Notes: generated by a model not told the origin, from the letters alone. DNA of 64,000 nucleotides from CAXBNB01 sp040222275 (GCA_040222275.1 JAVKDJ010000021.1:1-64000); one strand, 5' to 3'; counted from the first letter of the stretch, positions 34,755 through 45,226 are shown. Numbers and translations: made by a program.

Positions 34755-37700
34755 CTATTTCATAATAGATTTGGTAAGGCTAAATCCTCTTACTTTTCCA
34801 TTGTTCACAGCAGCTAAAAGAACCTCTGAGCCCTCCCGCTTGATCATCACCAATTTTTTCACATCAAATGGAAGGAAAACACCGCTTTCTGATGGCGAAA
34901 GGGGTATAAAATCCCCTTGGCCATTTCCCATAAGCAACATTCCTGTTCCGGCATCATTGCGTGTGGTCTCTACCTCTGACTGATAAAGGTTGCCAGCCAC
35001 CAGGAGATCTACATGGCCATCACTATCAAAATCTTTGACAATGATGTCATTAATGCTCGATAGCTGGGCTTCCAGCGGCAGTGGTTTCATATCAAACTGC
35101 CCACTTCCGTTATTGATAAAAACAGCACTGGCGAATGTTCTGGCTTTATAGTTAAGAGCAGATTGCAATTTATTCTGACCATATACATCGGATAAAGTGG
35201 CCGAAGCAAACACATTGTATGTCTTAAATTTCTCACCTAGCAGTGGCACCTGTTGGGAAGAGCAGGACCTTCCGCGAAGGGGAAACTGCTCACCAAAATT
35301 GTAATAGCTCAAGACAATGTCGTTCTGGCCGTTTTGATCAAAATCATCATAATGTACCTCAAACGGCTCATCGACACTAGCTTTGTATTTGTAATTCAAC
35401 CCCAGATTGCCTGCTACTAAATCCATGTTGCCGTCATTGTTGAGGTCAGCAGCTTCCAGGCTAAACCACCAGCCTTCAGAATGGGCAATACCTGCACTTT
35501 TGGTCATGTTTTCAAACCCACTTCCATTGTTTCTCATGAAAGTCAATGGCATCCATTCCCCGGACAGGACCAGGTCTGTATTGCCATCTTTGTCGTAATC
35601 TATCCAGACAGCATCTGTCACCATGCCTATATCGACCAATGCTTTGGCCAACTTGTCTGTTACATCGGTGAAAAAACCTCCCTGGTTTTCCAATAGCCTG
35701 CTCGTGACAGGCGCAGGGTAATTCCAGGGTGTATGCCTACCCCCTACAAATAAATCCAGGTCTCCATCCCCGTCGAAATCGAACGGCCTAACACAAGAAC
35801 CACTCTCGGTCATAGCTGGCAATCCATCCATGTGAAATTCAAAGTTGGCGTGCCCATCGTTGAGGTAAAGCCTATCCTGATAGCGAGGGTTGTTGGGGTT
35901 CCACTCATTTCCACCGCTCACAATATACAAGTCTTTGTCCCCATCATTGTCAGCATCGAATAGCGCTGCGTCCACGTCTTCATAAGGGGTAGAATTCACC
36001 AGGCCTTCTTGTTTTTCAAAAGTACCATCCCCATTTTGCAGGTAAAGTACAGAAGGTGTACCCACTGCCCCTCCGATAAACACATCCTCCAGGCCATCAC
36101 CGTTTACATCGCCCCGGGCAATTGCCGGGCCAAACTCCGACATTTTATGAGGTAGCAATACTTGTTTTTTGTAATCGTCAAACTTATTCTCCCTGTGCTC
36201 ATGGGTAAGGATTTCTACAGGTTCGAAGAGGTTCGTTGCTTTGGTTTTGTTGATGCTGGCCTCCCCTGCTTGATTAAAATCAGCTACGATGGTTTGATTG
36301 GCTGAAATACTACGCAGCAAGGTCTGCTTTCGATCTGGCCAGGTTATCTTCACGGCCTCTACTTTGCCTGCCCCGGACAAACCAAAATGAGCTATTTGCT
36401 CACTGGACGAGTACATGCCCCTCACGGAAGTAAACTCATACAATTGGGTACTTCCCCCTTGTGTTATTTCTACCCTCGAACCAAGCACGGGCCTGTTGCT
36501 TTTGCTATCCATCAGTCGGACTCTCAGGTAATTTTTTCCTCCCAATTCACTGGCCTTGTTTTGATAGATAAAGGCTGGTTCGTTGATATTGCTTACCACC
36601 AGGTCCAAATCACCATCATTGTCCAAGTCTCCGTAGGCACACCCATTCGAAAAAGCCTTGTGGTCAACTCCCCAACCCTCCGAGACCTTCTCAAAAGTCA
36701 AACCATTGGTGTTTTTATAAGCGTAATTGGACAGTTTTTCAGAGGGTATATGTGCCAACGTTTTTTCCAAATCCAATATATCCCAGATACTCACATCACC
36801 TGCGTTTGGGTTTTGTTGCACAAAGTCGTTAGCTACTTTGTTTATATATTTGGCCACAGCCTTATCAGAATCGGTATTTCTAATATCCCTAAGCAACCCA
36901 TTGGTGACATAAATATCCTTGTATCCATCATTGTCAAAATCAGCAATCACATTGGACCAGCTCCAGTCTGTGCTGGGCACCCCTGCCATCTGGGCTATGT
37001 CGCTGTAGTATGGCACACCAGACACCATACCCTGATGCAGCTGCATCGTGTTGAACATATATTGATAGTGTCCTCCACGGTTTACAATTTCCCAAAAAGC
37101 GTTTGGGTCCATACCACTCATATTCGATTTCAGCCGGTAGTTGTCCTCGGCCACCATATCCACGACCATGAGGTCCAGGTTTCCGTCATTGTTGATATCG
37201 GCAGCATCCACACCCATGCTGAAATAGGAAATATGGCGCAAAGCTTCACCTGCCACATCTTTGAATGTCCCATCACCATTGTTGAGATAGAAGAAATCCG
37301 GGGCATCAAAATCATTGCTTACATAAATATCCTGCCAGCCATCATTGTTGGCATCCAGCACAATTACGCTATTAGCAAAGCCGGTTTTCAACAAGCCTGC
37401 ACCGGCGGTAATATCAGAAAAACTGTTGTCGCCACTATTTTGATAAAGCCGGGGTGAATACTTTTCCTGCCTGAGATCAGTCCCAAACATGGTAGAGAAA
37501 TTGCCAGGATTGGGAGGTTGATTGAGCAGAAAGACATCCAAAAGGCCATCCCGGTTGTAATCCAGAAAAGCAGCATGCCTCGTTCTGGCCGGGTCATCCA
37601 GTCCATACCTGGCCGCAGACTCTTCGAAGGCAATATGGCCATCCTTTTGCCGGGCAGTTGTATTGATGTATAACTTGTTTCGCCTTAATTCTGGTCGATA

Positions 37701-38111
37701 GTCGTACAATTCCCGCGTAACGTAAATATCCTGCCAACCATCATTATTAATATCCCCAACCACTACACCTGACGACCATCCCCCATTGTCTTCTATGCCT
37801 GCTGTTTGGGTAACATCCTCAAACTGCATTCTACCTTTGTTGCGGTACAACCGATCTCCTTCCAAATTGCCAGCAAAGAAAATATCTTGTAAACCATCGT
37901 TGTTAAAATCCCCAATACCCACACCAGCACCACCATAGTAATTGGAATAAATGAGGATATTATGTTCCTTGAAGTCCTGTATGCGGTTGTTGAAATGAAT
38001 ATTCGTTTGATCCGCATTCAATAGGGTAAACATCTTATCCTTGGAGTGCTGTCCTTTAGAGATTAAAGTGTTAAAAACAAGGAAGCCAAACAGGTATAGT
38101 TTACTCTTCAT
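34755..38111 (-). CDS. FG-GAP/VCBS and ASPIC/UnbV repeat surface protein
   Basis: The Met at 38111 (8 codons inside the open frame) starts a good signal peptide (MKSKLYLFGFLVFNTLIS), giving 1118 residues. Many calcium-binding FG-GAP units follow, with the pattern DFNNDGLQDIFFAGN or DADNDGDKDLYIV, and an ASPIC/UnbV domain sits mid-protein (YLRVRLMDSKSNRPVLGSRV to GAVEAVKITWPDRK-like sequence). This is the CRTAC1-like group that often accompanies SusC/SusD pairs in Cytophagales. It probably binds glycan or protein at the surface. A terminator separates it from susD, so expression may be lower than that of the pair. Confidence 0.88.
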   Translation of the reverse strand: MKSKLYLFGFLVFNTLISKGQHSKDKMFTLLNADQTNIHFNNRIQDFKEHNILIYSNYYGGAGVGIGDFNNDGLQDIFFAGNLEGDRLYRNKGRMQFEDVTQTAGIEDNGGWSSGVVVGDINNDGWQDIYVTRELYDYRPELRRNKLYINTTARQKDGHIAFEESAARYGLDDPARTRHAAFLDYNRDGLLDVFLLNQPPNPGNFSTMFGTDLRQEKYSPRLYQNSGDNSFSDITAGAGLLKTGFANSVIVLDANNDGWQDIYVSNDFDAPDFFYLNNGDGTFKDVAGEALRHISYFSMGVDAADINNDGNLDLMVVDMVAEDNYRLKSNMSGMDPNAFWEIVNRGGHYQYMFNTMQLHQGMVSGVPYYSDIAQMAGVPSTDWSWSNVIADFDNDGYKDIYVTNGLLRDIRNTDSDKAVAKYINKVANDFVQQNPNAGDVSIWDILDLEKTLAHIPSEKLSNYAYKNTNGLTFEKVSEGWGVDHKAFSNGCAYGDLDNDGDLDLVVSNINEPAFIYQNKASELGGKNYLRVRLMDSKSNRPVLGSRVEITQGGSTQLYEFTSVRGMYSSSEQIAHFGLSGAGKVEAVKITWPDRKQTLLRSISANQTIVADFNQAGEASINKTKATNLFEPVEILTHEHRENKFDDYKKQVLLPHKMSEFGPAIARGDVNGDGLEDVFIGGAVGTPSVLYLQNGDGTFEKQEGLVNSTPYEDVDAALFDADNDGDKDLYIVSGGNEWNPNNPRYQDRLYLNDGHANFEFHMDGLPAMTESGSCVRPFDFDGDGDLDLFVGGRHTPWNYPAPVTSRLLENQGGFFTDVTDKLAKALVDIGMVTDAVWIDYDKDGNTDLVLSGEWMPLTFMRNNGSGFENMTKSAGIAHSEGWWFSLEAADLNNDGNMDLVAGNLGLNYKYKASVDEPFEVHYDDFDQNGQNDIVLSYYNFGEQFPLRGRSCSSQQVPLLGEKFKTYNVFASATLSDVYGQNKLQSALNYKARTFASAVFINNGSGQFDMKPLPLEAQLSSINDIIVKDFDSDGHVDLLVAGNLYQSEVETTRNDAGTGMLLMGNGQGDFIPLSPSESGVFLPFDVKKLVMIKREGSEVLLAAVNNGKVRGFSLTKSIMK

Positions 38112-38146
38112 ATAGTTTAGATTTTTATAATGCACTGCAAAAACCT

Positions 38147-38180
38147 AAAAAAGCTGCTCAAAATCAAGAGCAGCTTTTTC
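38147..38180 (-). terminator. Terminator between susD and the FG-GAP gene
   Basis: Stem AAAAAGCTGCTC / GAGCAGCTTTTT with an 8-nt loop (AAAATCAA region), flanked by A and T runs so that it reads as an intrinsic terminator on either strand. It lies 25 bp after the susD stop. Partial read-through would set the ratio of SusCD to FG-GAP protein. Confidence 0.8.
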
Positions 38181-38204
38181 TTTTTACGAATAATGGAAAT
38201 CGTT

Positions 38205-39704
38205 TTATTCTTTATCCCACCAAATTCTTGTCATAAAATTATCAGCTCCCTGACGGGCCACTGCCGCACTGACATTGTCAGGATTGATACTGTATTCATC
38301 CCCTGAATAGGTCAACCTCCTTGGTATTTGACCACCGGTAACATTACCTGGATAGTTTATAGGTGTAAGGCTTGGAAAACCTGTTCTCCTGTAATTGGAA
38401 TATCCTTCCCAGCTCAACAGAAAAGTTGCTGCCCAGTATTGTTCGCCAATCATCTCCAGGCCATCGGCAGCTACAAAAGGATTAGCTGCAATGTATGCGT
38501 CAATTTCTGCACTACCAGGCATGGTTACATTAAACAACCCCCAGTTTTCAATAGCTGCACGCACACCATTTTCATAGTGTGTTGCCGCATCTCCCGTATG
38601 CCATCCCCTGATGGCGGCTTCTGCCAGCATCAATTCTACTTCAGCATAGGTCTGATATAGAGAGGGGGCGTCCCATTCCAGCAATTCGGGATTGACCCTG
38701 GAATAAGTAGTAAGGTCAGGGCCACCTGTGTACGACTGAATGGTAACAGCATCATATCCATTTGGCAAACCTTTATGGGGATCGCCTGATTCCACATGAC
38801 TGATAATATCCAACCTTGGGTCGTTTCTGCTGTCCATCCAATCGATAAAGGTATGGGCTAAACGTACCTGATCGCGCGTATTGAACCCACCGGAGTAAGG
38901 GTTTCTATGCCCTCCTATTTCGTGGTAAATACGGGCTACATCGTCGTTGCTGGCCATTACACCCCCAGCTATCGCCTTTTTCACCCATGATTCTGCCCCG
39001 GCAGGGTCAACCTTGGTCATTCTCATGCCGAGCCTAAGCATCATGGAATAGGCCAGTTTTTTCCATTTGGCTACATCTCCTGCATATACCAGGTCATTTC
39101 CCCCCGGGCCTTTTGCCGATGCATCCAACTGCTTGGCCGCTTCGTCCAGCTCTTTGAGCATATCTGCATATATCTCCTCTTGTGGATCATACGCAGGGAA
39201 CCAATTGTTGGTGATGTAGCCCATTCCCGCATCAAAATAAGGTACATCTCCATAGATATCCGTAATGCGGTGTGCAGAGATCACTTTCCAGATCCGGCCT
39301 ATGGCATGGTAGTTGGTCGCTTCCGGGTCTTCTGAGGTTCGGAGCAAATAATCTGTAAGGTTTTTATACTCTGCTGCATACACTTCATCGAACAACGATG
39401 CGGCAAACAAAGGGTCATCCAGGTACTTGTCCCCTGGCAAAAACACACCCGAAACAGGCTCTTCCAAATCGGCCATTTGTTGGGTGGCTGAAAAACAATA
39501 ACCCATAGCGGCCCGGAAAATTTCATAGCTTCCACCAGATGTAGCCAACTGCATTTGTGACAGTTGCATGCCATAATCCAAATCCGTGATGGCGTTTGGG
39601 TTCACATTGAGTTCTGCCAGTCCGTCTTCACAGGCGGTGTTTGAGAGCATGGCTAGTGCCAGTACCCCAAAAAACAATCTATTTATATATTTCTTCGATT
39701 TCAT
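38205..39704 (-). CDS. SusD/RagB-family glycan-binding lipoprotein (SusD-like_2)
   Basis: A 499-residue lipoprotein (signal ending SNTAC, Cys25). The early motif LNVNPNAITDLDYGMQLSQMQLA and the ending SLTPINYPGNVTGGQIPRRLTYSGDEYSIN fit the SusD-like_2 (PF12771) branch of the SusD superfamily, built on TPR-like helices. It caps the SusC transporter on the outer membrane and binds the ligand. It starts 35 bp after susC. The branch is often found with oligosaccharide or peptide importers; ligand unknown. Confidence 0.9.
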   Translation of the reverse strand: MKSKKYINRLFFGVLALAMLSNTACEDGLAELNVNPNAITDLDYGMQLSQMQLATSGGSYEIFRAAMGYCFSATQQMADLEEPVSGVFLPGDKYLDDPLFAASLFDEVYAAEYKNLTDYLLRTSEDPEATNYHAIGRIWKVISAHRITDIYGDVPYFDAGMGYITNNWFPAYDPQEEIYADMLKELDEAAKQLDASAKGPGGNDLVYAGDVAKWKKLAYSMMLRLGMRMTKVDPAGAESWVKKAIAGGVMASNDDVARIYHEIGGHRNPYSGGFNTRDQVRLAHTFIDWMDSRNDPRLDIISHVESGDPHKGLPNGYDAVTIQSYTGGPDLTTYSRVNPELLEWDAPSLYQTYAEVELMLAEAAIRGWHTGDAATHYENGVRAAIENWGLFNVTMPGSAEIDAYIAANPFVAADGLEMIGEQYWAATFLLSWEGYSNYRRTGFPSLTPINYPGNVTGGQIPRRLTYSGDEYSINPDNVSAAVARQGADNFMTRIWWDKE

Positions 39705-39739
39705 AATTTTTGAATTTTAATATTCTCAGCTACTGCCAA

Positions 39740-42700
39740 TTAAAACTTAATATTCAGGTTGAAACCATAGGTTCTGCTCTGTGGTATTTGAAAATAATCC
39801 ATACCCTGGGCGTTTCCTTCGTTGTAGGTCGATTCAGGGTCTATATTTTCAACATTGGAATGGAGCAACAACAGGTTTCTACCCACGATGGAGAAATTGG
39901 CACTGCTTACACCAATTTTGCTCAATATGCTGGATGGGATTTGATATCCTATGGTAATTTCCCTCAGCTTGGCAAAGTCTGCGTCATACACAAATGGCTC
40001 GGCGATTTTGTTTCTGATCTCGTTGTAATATGCCGACAAGTTGCTGGCTGGCACATCGCCAATACCATTTTCACGCCCCACCAAAGTGTTTTTGTGCATT
40101 CCCCTTCTGTACAACCAGGAGTTGGTACCACTAAATATCACTGCACCTGCCTTGTAGTCGATCAAAAAGCCCAGGTTAAACCGTTTGTACCTAAAGTTGT
40201 TGGACAGACCTGCTGTAAAAGGGTGAACACCTGTACCAAATGGGGAAATCCCCTGCTCCTCGTCACGCTGTGGGTATCCATTACTATTCAATACGAGATT
40301 GCCAGATGCGTCTTTCAGGTATTTCCATCCAGTGACCTGCCCATATGGAAGACCTTCAATATGATGGACATAACCTGTCTGGGCCCTGTTCTGGTCGAGT
40401 TGCAACCTTTCGTCATCTACTTCAGGATCGGTCAAGCTTACCACTTTGCTTATGTTGTTGGCCAAATTCAACGATACGTTCCAGGTCAGGTCCTCATTTC
40501 TGATAGGAGTACCGGTGATGAGCAATTCAACTCCTTTGTTGGTAAGTTCCCCAAGGTTTACCACTGCCTGCGAGTAGCCTGATGCCTCGGAAATAGAAGT
40601 CCTCAAAATATCGTCTTCAGTTTTTCTACTGTAAAGGGTGAAGTCAACACCCAATCTTCCAGAAAGTAACTGAGCATCAAAACCAAACTCAACTTCTGTC
40701 ACAGTTAATGGCTTCAGGTTGGCGTTTGCCACAAAACCCTGGCTTATCCCGCCCCTGGCCACTCCATTGTGAGCCCTGCTCAACGAGTAAGTCTGGTTCA
40801 ATTCGTATGGGCTTGTGGCACCCCCTACTGTAGCCCAGGCTGTTCTAACCTTGAAATAATCTACAAAAGCTGGCATTTCGATCGCTTCGGACAACACTGT
40901 GCTCAAACTAAGCGATGGGTAAAATATACTCGCACCATTTAGTGTTGAAAACCAGTCGTTTCTTCCGGTAGCTGTTAAGTATAGGAAAGAATTGTAAGAA
41001 AATTCTGCCGAAGCATATAATGAATTGGTACCCATTGCCGATTCACCGGCACCACCACTCCTGTTCAAGGTGTTGGAAAAATGGTTGAAGTCCGGGATAG
41101 CAAAATCGGAACCATTTGTGCTGTTGGAATATTGCTCCCTTCTCATTCTGTTGGCCCCAAACAATGCGCTGTAGCCAAAACCATTTTCAAATTCCTTTTG
41201 AGATCCCAACATCAGGTCGGAGTTGGTTTCTACATGCTTGGTTTGCGACTGGTTGATCCACCCCAGTGGGCTTTGGGCACTACCATGTGGCCTTAAGTCT
41301 GAAGCTTTTCTGTCCCAGCGGTCTATTCCAGTCCTGGCTTTGATATACAACCAGTCTGTGATGTCATATTGAAGGGAGAAGCTGCCCAGTACCCTATTTC
41401 TTTCGCTAAGGCTTTCTTTCTGATAGGCACTGTAATAAGGGTTTTCAAACCAGATAGTACGTGCAGGAAGCAATTCCTTGCCATCGTCTGTCCTTGCACC
41501 AATTTTGTCTGGATCACCGAGCAGGTTGGTCACATCTACAGATGGCGCCAGGCTCCAGACTGTATAGTTTACATTGCTCACCAGATCACCCTGGGCCGGT
41601 GGGTTTTTCAGTTCCTGATTGATGTATGTACCTGTAGCCCTAAAGGTCAGTTTTTCATCTACCTTGCCATTCACGTTTAAGCTGAAGTTGTTTCTTTCCA
41701 AGCCTGAATTGGGCACGATACCGGAATTTTGTAGATCGGATGCGGAGAACCTCACACCCAGATCTTGATTTCCTCCGGAAAGCGAAATGGTATTGGTAAA
41801 CGTATGCCCGGTTTGGTAGAATTTATCAAAATTACTTCCAACATAAGAATATGGTCTGTTAACACCATCAAACTGAATGACACTGCTTCCGTCCAGTTTT
41901 CCACCCCAGGCAGTGTCGCCACCCGCCAATGCTTCGTCCAAAGTGGCAGGTTTTACGCCCCCTGAGCCATGTCCGTATTCTGTTTGCGTATCCAACCTGT
42001 TGATGGCCTTTTCTACCACGTAGTTGGTATTGAATTCTACACTCAGTCCCGATTGGCTTTTGCCACTTTTGGTAGTGATCTGAATGACCCCATTTGCGGC
42101 ACGGAATCCGTACAAGGCCGCAGCTGTATTTCCTTTTAGCACGGTGATCGACTCAATATCATCCGGGTTGATATTTCCTATACCATCTCCCTGATCTCTT
42201 CCTCCCCACATACCGGCTGATCCCATATTACTGTTGTCAATCGGGATACCGTTGATCACATACAAAGGTTGGTTGTTGTTGGCCAGGGAAGTGTTTCCCC
42301 TGATGATCACCCTGGAAGAACCTCCAGGCCCAGAGGCTATACTACTTACATTTACACCTGCAACTTTACCCGCCAGGCCATTGGCTATGTTCGTTTCCCT
42401 GGCTTCTGTGAAGCCCTTGCCTTCCAGTTCAGTTACTGAATAACCAAGTGCCTCCTTTTTCCTTTCAATGCCCAAAGCTGTCACCACCACTTCTTCCAAC
42501 TGCTCTGCATCCACATCCATTTGTATATCCAGGGTGCTACGTCCGGCTATCGACACTTCGGTAGTCATGTAGCCTACATAAGAAAATACCAAAGTGGCAT
42601 CTTCGGGTGCGCTGAACTTATAATTTCCATCGAGATCGGTGGTAGTACCGTTAACAGTGCCCTTTACAACTATTGATACACCAGGCAGGCCCAAATTGTT

Positions 42701-43135
42701 CTCATCGGTTACTTTACCGTTTATATCGACATCCGCTTCCAGGTCAACCTGCACAACGCTTCCGTCTTTTTTACTTTTTTTCACATAAATCAGCCCGTTC
42801 ACCCGTCTAAAATCCATCACTTTCTGTGAGGCTATTTCTTTAAGCAATTCGTTTAAGCTGCCTTTTTTCTTGCTGAGCTCAACTTTTTCCTTGTCGTTGA
42901 TGTATGCCGCATCATACGAAAATTCAAAATCGGTTTGCTTTTCAATGGCCCTGAAGACCTGTTTCAGTTCCATTGGTTTGGTGGGCATTTCTACCTGCAC
43001 CCTCTCGATACTTATATTTCTTTGCGCTGAGCCAGATGAGGCCAGTACAAAGTTTAGCAGCAAGGTCTGACAAAAAAATCCGAATACTCCCCAATAGGTC
43101 ATAATTCTTACTTGTCGTAAAAGTTTATTTTTCAT
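39740..43135 (-). CDS. SusC-type TonB-dependent transporter with STN signalling domain
   Basis: A 1131-residue outer-membrane transporter. Order: signal peptide, STN domain (about 45-118, MELKQVFRAIEKQTDFEFSY to RRVNGLIYVKK), carboxypeptidase-like beta domain (INGKVTDENNLGLPGVSIVVKG), plug (GKVAGVNVSSIASGPGGSSR to YVINGIPIDNS, IESITVLKGNTAAALYG) and a 22-strand barrel ending in an aromatic-rich strand (YGFNLNIKF). The STN domain marks a transducer that signals through FecR to the ECF sigma factor encoded upstream. Forms a complex with the SusD protein downstream. Confidence 0.93.
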   Translation of the reverse strand: MKNKLLRQVRIMTYWGVFGFFCQTLLLNFVLASSGSAQRNISIERVQVEMPTKPMELKQVFRAIEKQTDFEFSYDAAYINDKEKVELSKKKGSLNELLKEIASQKVMDFRRVNGLIYVKKSKKDGSVVQVDLEADVDINGKVTDENNLGLPGVSIVVKGTVNGTTTDLDGNYKFSAPEDATLVFSYVGYMTTEVSIAGRSTLDIQMDVDAEQLEEVVVTALGIERKKEALGYSVTELEGKGFTEARETNIANGLAGKVAGVNVSSIASGPGGSSRVIIRGNTSLANNNQPLYVINGIPIDNSNMGSAGMWGGRDQGDGIGNINPDDIESITVLKGNTAAALYGFRAANGVIQITTKSGKSQSGLSVEFNTNYVVEKAINRLDTQTEYGHGSGGVKPATLDEALAGGDTAWGGKLDGSSVIQFDGVNRPYSYVGSNFDKFYQTGHTFTNTISLSGGNQDLGVRFSASDLQNSGIVPNSGLERNNFSLNVNGKVDEKLTFRATGTYINQELKNPPAQGDLVSNVNYTVWSLAPSVDVTNLLGDPDKIGARTDDGKELLPARTIWFENPYYSAYQKESLSERNRVLGSFSLQYDITDWLYIKARTGIDRWDRKASDLRPHGSAQSPLGWINQSQTKHVETNSDLMLGSQKEFENGFGYSALFGANRMRREQYSNSTNGSDFAIPDFNHFSNTLNRSGGAGESAMGTNSLYASAEFSYNSFLYLTATGRNDWFSTLNGASIFYPSLSLSTVLSEAIEMPAFVDYFKVRTAWATVGGATSPYELNQTYSLSRAHNGVARGGISQGFVANANLKPLTVTEVEFGFDAQLLSGRLGVDFTLYSRKTEDDILRTSISEASGYSQAVVNLGELTNKGVELLITGTPIRNEDLTWNVSLNLANNISKVVSLTDPEVDDERLQLDQNRAQTGYVHHIEGLPYGQVTGWKYLKDASGNLVLNSNGYPQRDEEQGISPFGTGVHPFTAGLSNNFRYKRFNLGFLIDYKAGAVIFSGTNSWLYRRGMHKNTLVGRENGIGDVPASNLSAYYNEIRNKIAEPFVYDADFAKLREITIGYQIPSSILSKIGVSSANFSIVGRNLLLLHSNVENIDPESTYNEGNAQGMDYFQIPQSRTYGFNLNIKF

Positions 43136-43169
43136 AGTTTTACAATGTTTAATGAATAATTAAATACTT

Positions 43170-43215
43170 AAGTGCTTACATCTGATATCTGCCAGGATTG
43201 GAGGTGTGAGCACTT
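43170..43215. promoter_or_regulatory. Hairpin in the fecR-susC gap
   Basis: AAGTGCTTACA (43170-43180) and TGTGAGCACTT (43205-43215) form an 11-bp stem with one wobble in plus-strand RNA, followed by a T run on the plus strand. On the minus strand the stem has one mismatch and no T run. It sits 35 bp before the susC start, where a leader hairpin could tune SusC expression relative to FecR. Confidence 0.45.
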
Positions 43216-43255
43216 TTTTTTGCGATATTGGTCTAGTTAAGTTTTCATAGTTTGA

Positions 43256-44287
43256 TCATTTTAAATGAATAGTTATCTTTTTTTGATTGATAGTATAGTC
43301 AAATTTTGAAGTATAGCTGATCCCCTCCAGCACTTGTTTTAATGATGGGTTTTTAAATTTCCCTGAGAACCTTCTTTTCACCTCCTGCTGCCCCTCTATT
43401 GAAATGTCCACATCAAACCAGACACTTACCTTTTCTGCTATCTCGTGTATATCTGCATCTTCAAATACCAATACCCAGTCCTTCCACCCCAGGAGTTTTT
43501 CCTCATCAAAATACCCCTTTGTAAAGCCGTTGGATTCGTAGGTCAGGAGTTCGGTGGGCAGCAGATTGTAACTTTCTTTGCTTTCATTCTGGTGCACTGC
43601 CACTTTTCCAGATGTGACTGCTACCTGCACAGATTGGTCTGACGAATAGTTTACGTTGAAAGACGTGCCCAAAACCCTGGTAGTAATCTCTCCGGTCCTA
43701 ACCAGAAATGGTTTGTGTATATTCCTTTCTACATCGAAGTATGCTTCGCCTGTTAATTCCACATCCCTGGATTTTCCAAAAACTGTCGGAAACTTGATTT
43801 TACTCAGGGCATTCATTTTTACTATGGTGCCATCAGGCAGGGTCAGGGTCAGTTTCTCTCCCCTTCTGGTTTCCCTTTCTATATACTCTGTGCTTGTCTC
43901 TGCTATAAATGTATCCTTTTGTACAAATTTCAGAATACCAACCGATATAGCTATTAGAAGCAAGGAGACAGAAGCTGCCACTTTCAACCACTGGTACGAA
44001 GACCGGTGGCCTTTTGTCAATTTCAATGATTCCTCTTTGGTTTTGGACCTATTGATAATATCAGCATACAGGGCGTCCTTTTTGGCAGTAGGAATTCTTT
44101 TTGTGGTGAAATTCACCGACAGTATGATTTCTCTTGCCACTGCCACACTCTCCGATTGTTCGGGGTGGTTGGTCAACCAGGTCCTCCAGTAATAGTCTTT
44201 TTCCGGGTTGGGGTTAAGCACCCAACTCTTGAAACTGTGGTCAGCCACAAAATCGTCCGGTCTATATGTAGTATAATCTTCTTTCAA
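43256..44287 (-). CDS. FecR-family anti-sigma factor
   Basis: A 343-residue single-pass membrane protein. The cytoplasmic N-terminus (about 1-95) has the FecR N-domain WLTNHPEQSESVAVAREI, a helix at about 97-117 (WLKVAASVSLLLIAISVG) crosses the membrane, and the periplasmic FecR domain contains EYIERETRRGEKLTLTLPDG, RDVELTGEAYFDVERN and FLVRTGEITTRVLGTSFNV. The C-terminal STN-like part (VSVWFDVDISIEGQQ to YTSKFDYTINQKKITIHLK) contacts the SusC transducer. It controls the ECF sigma factor encoded 276 bp upstream. Confidence 0.92.
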   Translation of the reverse strand: MKEDYTTYRPDDFVADHSFKSWVLNPNPEKDYYWRTWLTNHPEQSESVAVAREIILSVNFTTKRIPTAKKDALYADIINRSKTKEESLKLTKGHRSSYQWLKVAASVSLLLIAISVGILKFVQKDTFIAETSTEYIERETRRGEKLTLTLPDGTIVKMNALSKIKFPTVFGKSRDVELTGEAYFDVERNIHKPFLVRTGEITTRVLGTSFNVNYSSDQSVQVAVTSGKVAVHQNESKESYNLLPTELLTYESNGFTKGYFDEEKLLGWKDWVLVFEDADIHEIAEKVSVWFDVDISIEGQQEVKRRFSGKFKNPSLKQVLEGISYTSKFDYTINQKKITIHLK

Positions 44288-44563
44288 TGTTTATGGATAT
44301 GGTTGAGAAAGGGGAATTTGACCCTCTCATATATAAAGAGGCAGCAGGTACCGAAAACAACGCCTGTTTTTTAAAACTTTTTTTTCTCGGGCTTTAAAAA
44401 AATATCATTAAAAAAGTTTTCACTCACGATAAAGCACTGTAAATCAGTAAGTTTTGACATGAAAAAACCTTTTATGGCATTCGAAAAAAAATCAGGTAGT
44501 GCCCCAGACATTAGCAGCTTTCAATCAAAATGTGGTATAAACCAACCAATGCAATGATGGATT

Positions 44564-45226
44564 TCACACCTGGAAGTTGTCCCGGTCACTTCTCAGCACA
44601 GACAATGACTTGTACATCAGGTCCCTTGCGGTTTTGGCGGAAGAAAGGCCCATCACATCAGCTATGCTCTTATAGTCCATGTCTTCGAAAAAGTAATGGT
44701 ATATCACTTCCTTCTGTCTTGTGGTCAAATTGTTGATCGCTTTTTCGATCGCCTGTTTCTGTTCTTCCTTGAGTTGGGAGTTTACCAGCTGGGTCTCGTG
44801 GCTGAAGGTGACATAGAAGTTTAATACTTCAGGACTAATCTCCTGGTGCAGGAACTTATTGTTTTTTAAAGACCGGAATACCCGCCTTCTAAAGGACTTA
44901 AATAAATACGCCTTGATGTTGGCAACATCTCCCAACCCTTTCCCCCTTTTTAATCGCAGGTCAATAAAAAAATCCTGAATGATGTCTTCCGCATGCTCGT
45001 TTTGGGTGAGTTGTGTCCCATAAGCATATAGCTTGTCAAAATAGTGGTTGTACATCCATTCAAAAGCTCCTTCATGTCCACTTTGAAAACTCCTCCAAAT
45101 TTCATTATCGGTTTTGTGGGCAAATACTTCCTCAGGACCTTCAGAAAACGGCAGGATTTTTTTATCCTGGTCCGTGCTTTCCCCGTCCTTGTTCCTGTTA
45201 AAAATATGTTCTTTTCTCTTGTCCAA
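44564..45226 (-). CDS. ECF RNA polymerase sigma factor (sigma-70 family)
   Basis: A 220-residue ECF sigma factor with a charged N-terminal extension of about 40 residues. Region 2 is AFEWMYNHYFDKLYAYGTQLTQNEHAEDIIQDFFIDL and region 4 is INNLTTRQKEVIYHYFFEDMDYKSIADVMGLSSAKTARDLMYKSLSVL, both intact. Partner of the FecR gene immediately downstream; the 276-bp gap between them has no gene and probably a promoter for fecR-susCD. The set is a trans-envelope signalling system that senses ligand bound by SusC. Confidence 0.92.
   Translation of the reverse strand: MDKRKEHIFNRNKDGESTDQDKKILPFSEGPEEVFAHKTDNEIWRSFQSGHEGAFEWMYNHYFDKLYAYGTQLTQNEHAEDIIQDFFIDLRLKRGKGLGDVANIKAYLFKSFRRRVFRSLKNNKFLHQEISPEVLNFYVTFSHETQLVNSQLKEEQKQAIEKAINNLTTRQKEVIYHYFFEDMDYKSIADVMGLSSAKTARDLMYKSLSVLRSDRDNFQV

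Noticed and set aside
36387..37457. 356-residue open frame antisense to the FG-GAP gene
   Set aside because: It mirrors the repetitive Asp/Asn/Gly codons of the calcium-binding repeats. The sense frame has clear domains and a signal peptide; the antisense product has none.
39710..40582. 290-residue open frame antisense to the end of susC
   Set aside because: Lies fully opposite the well-supported SusC barrel, with no recognisable domain or start context.
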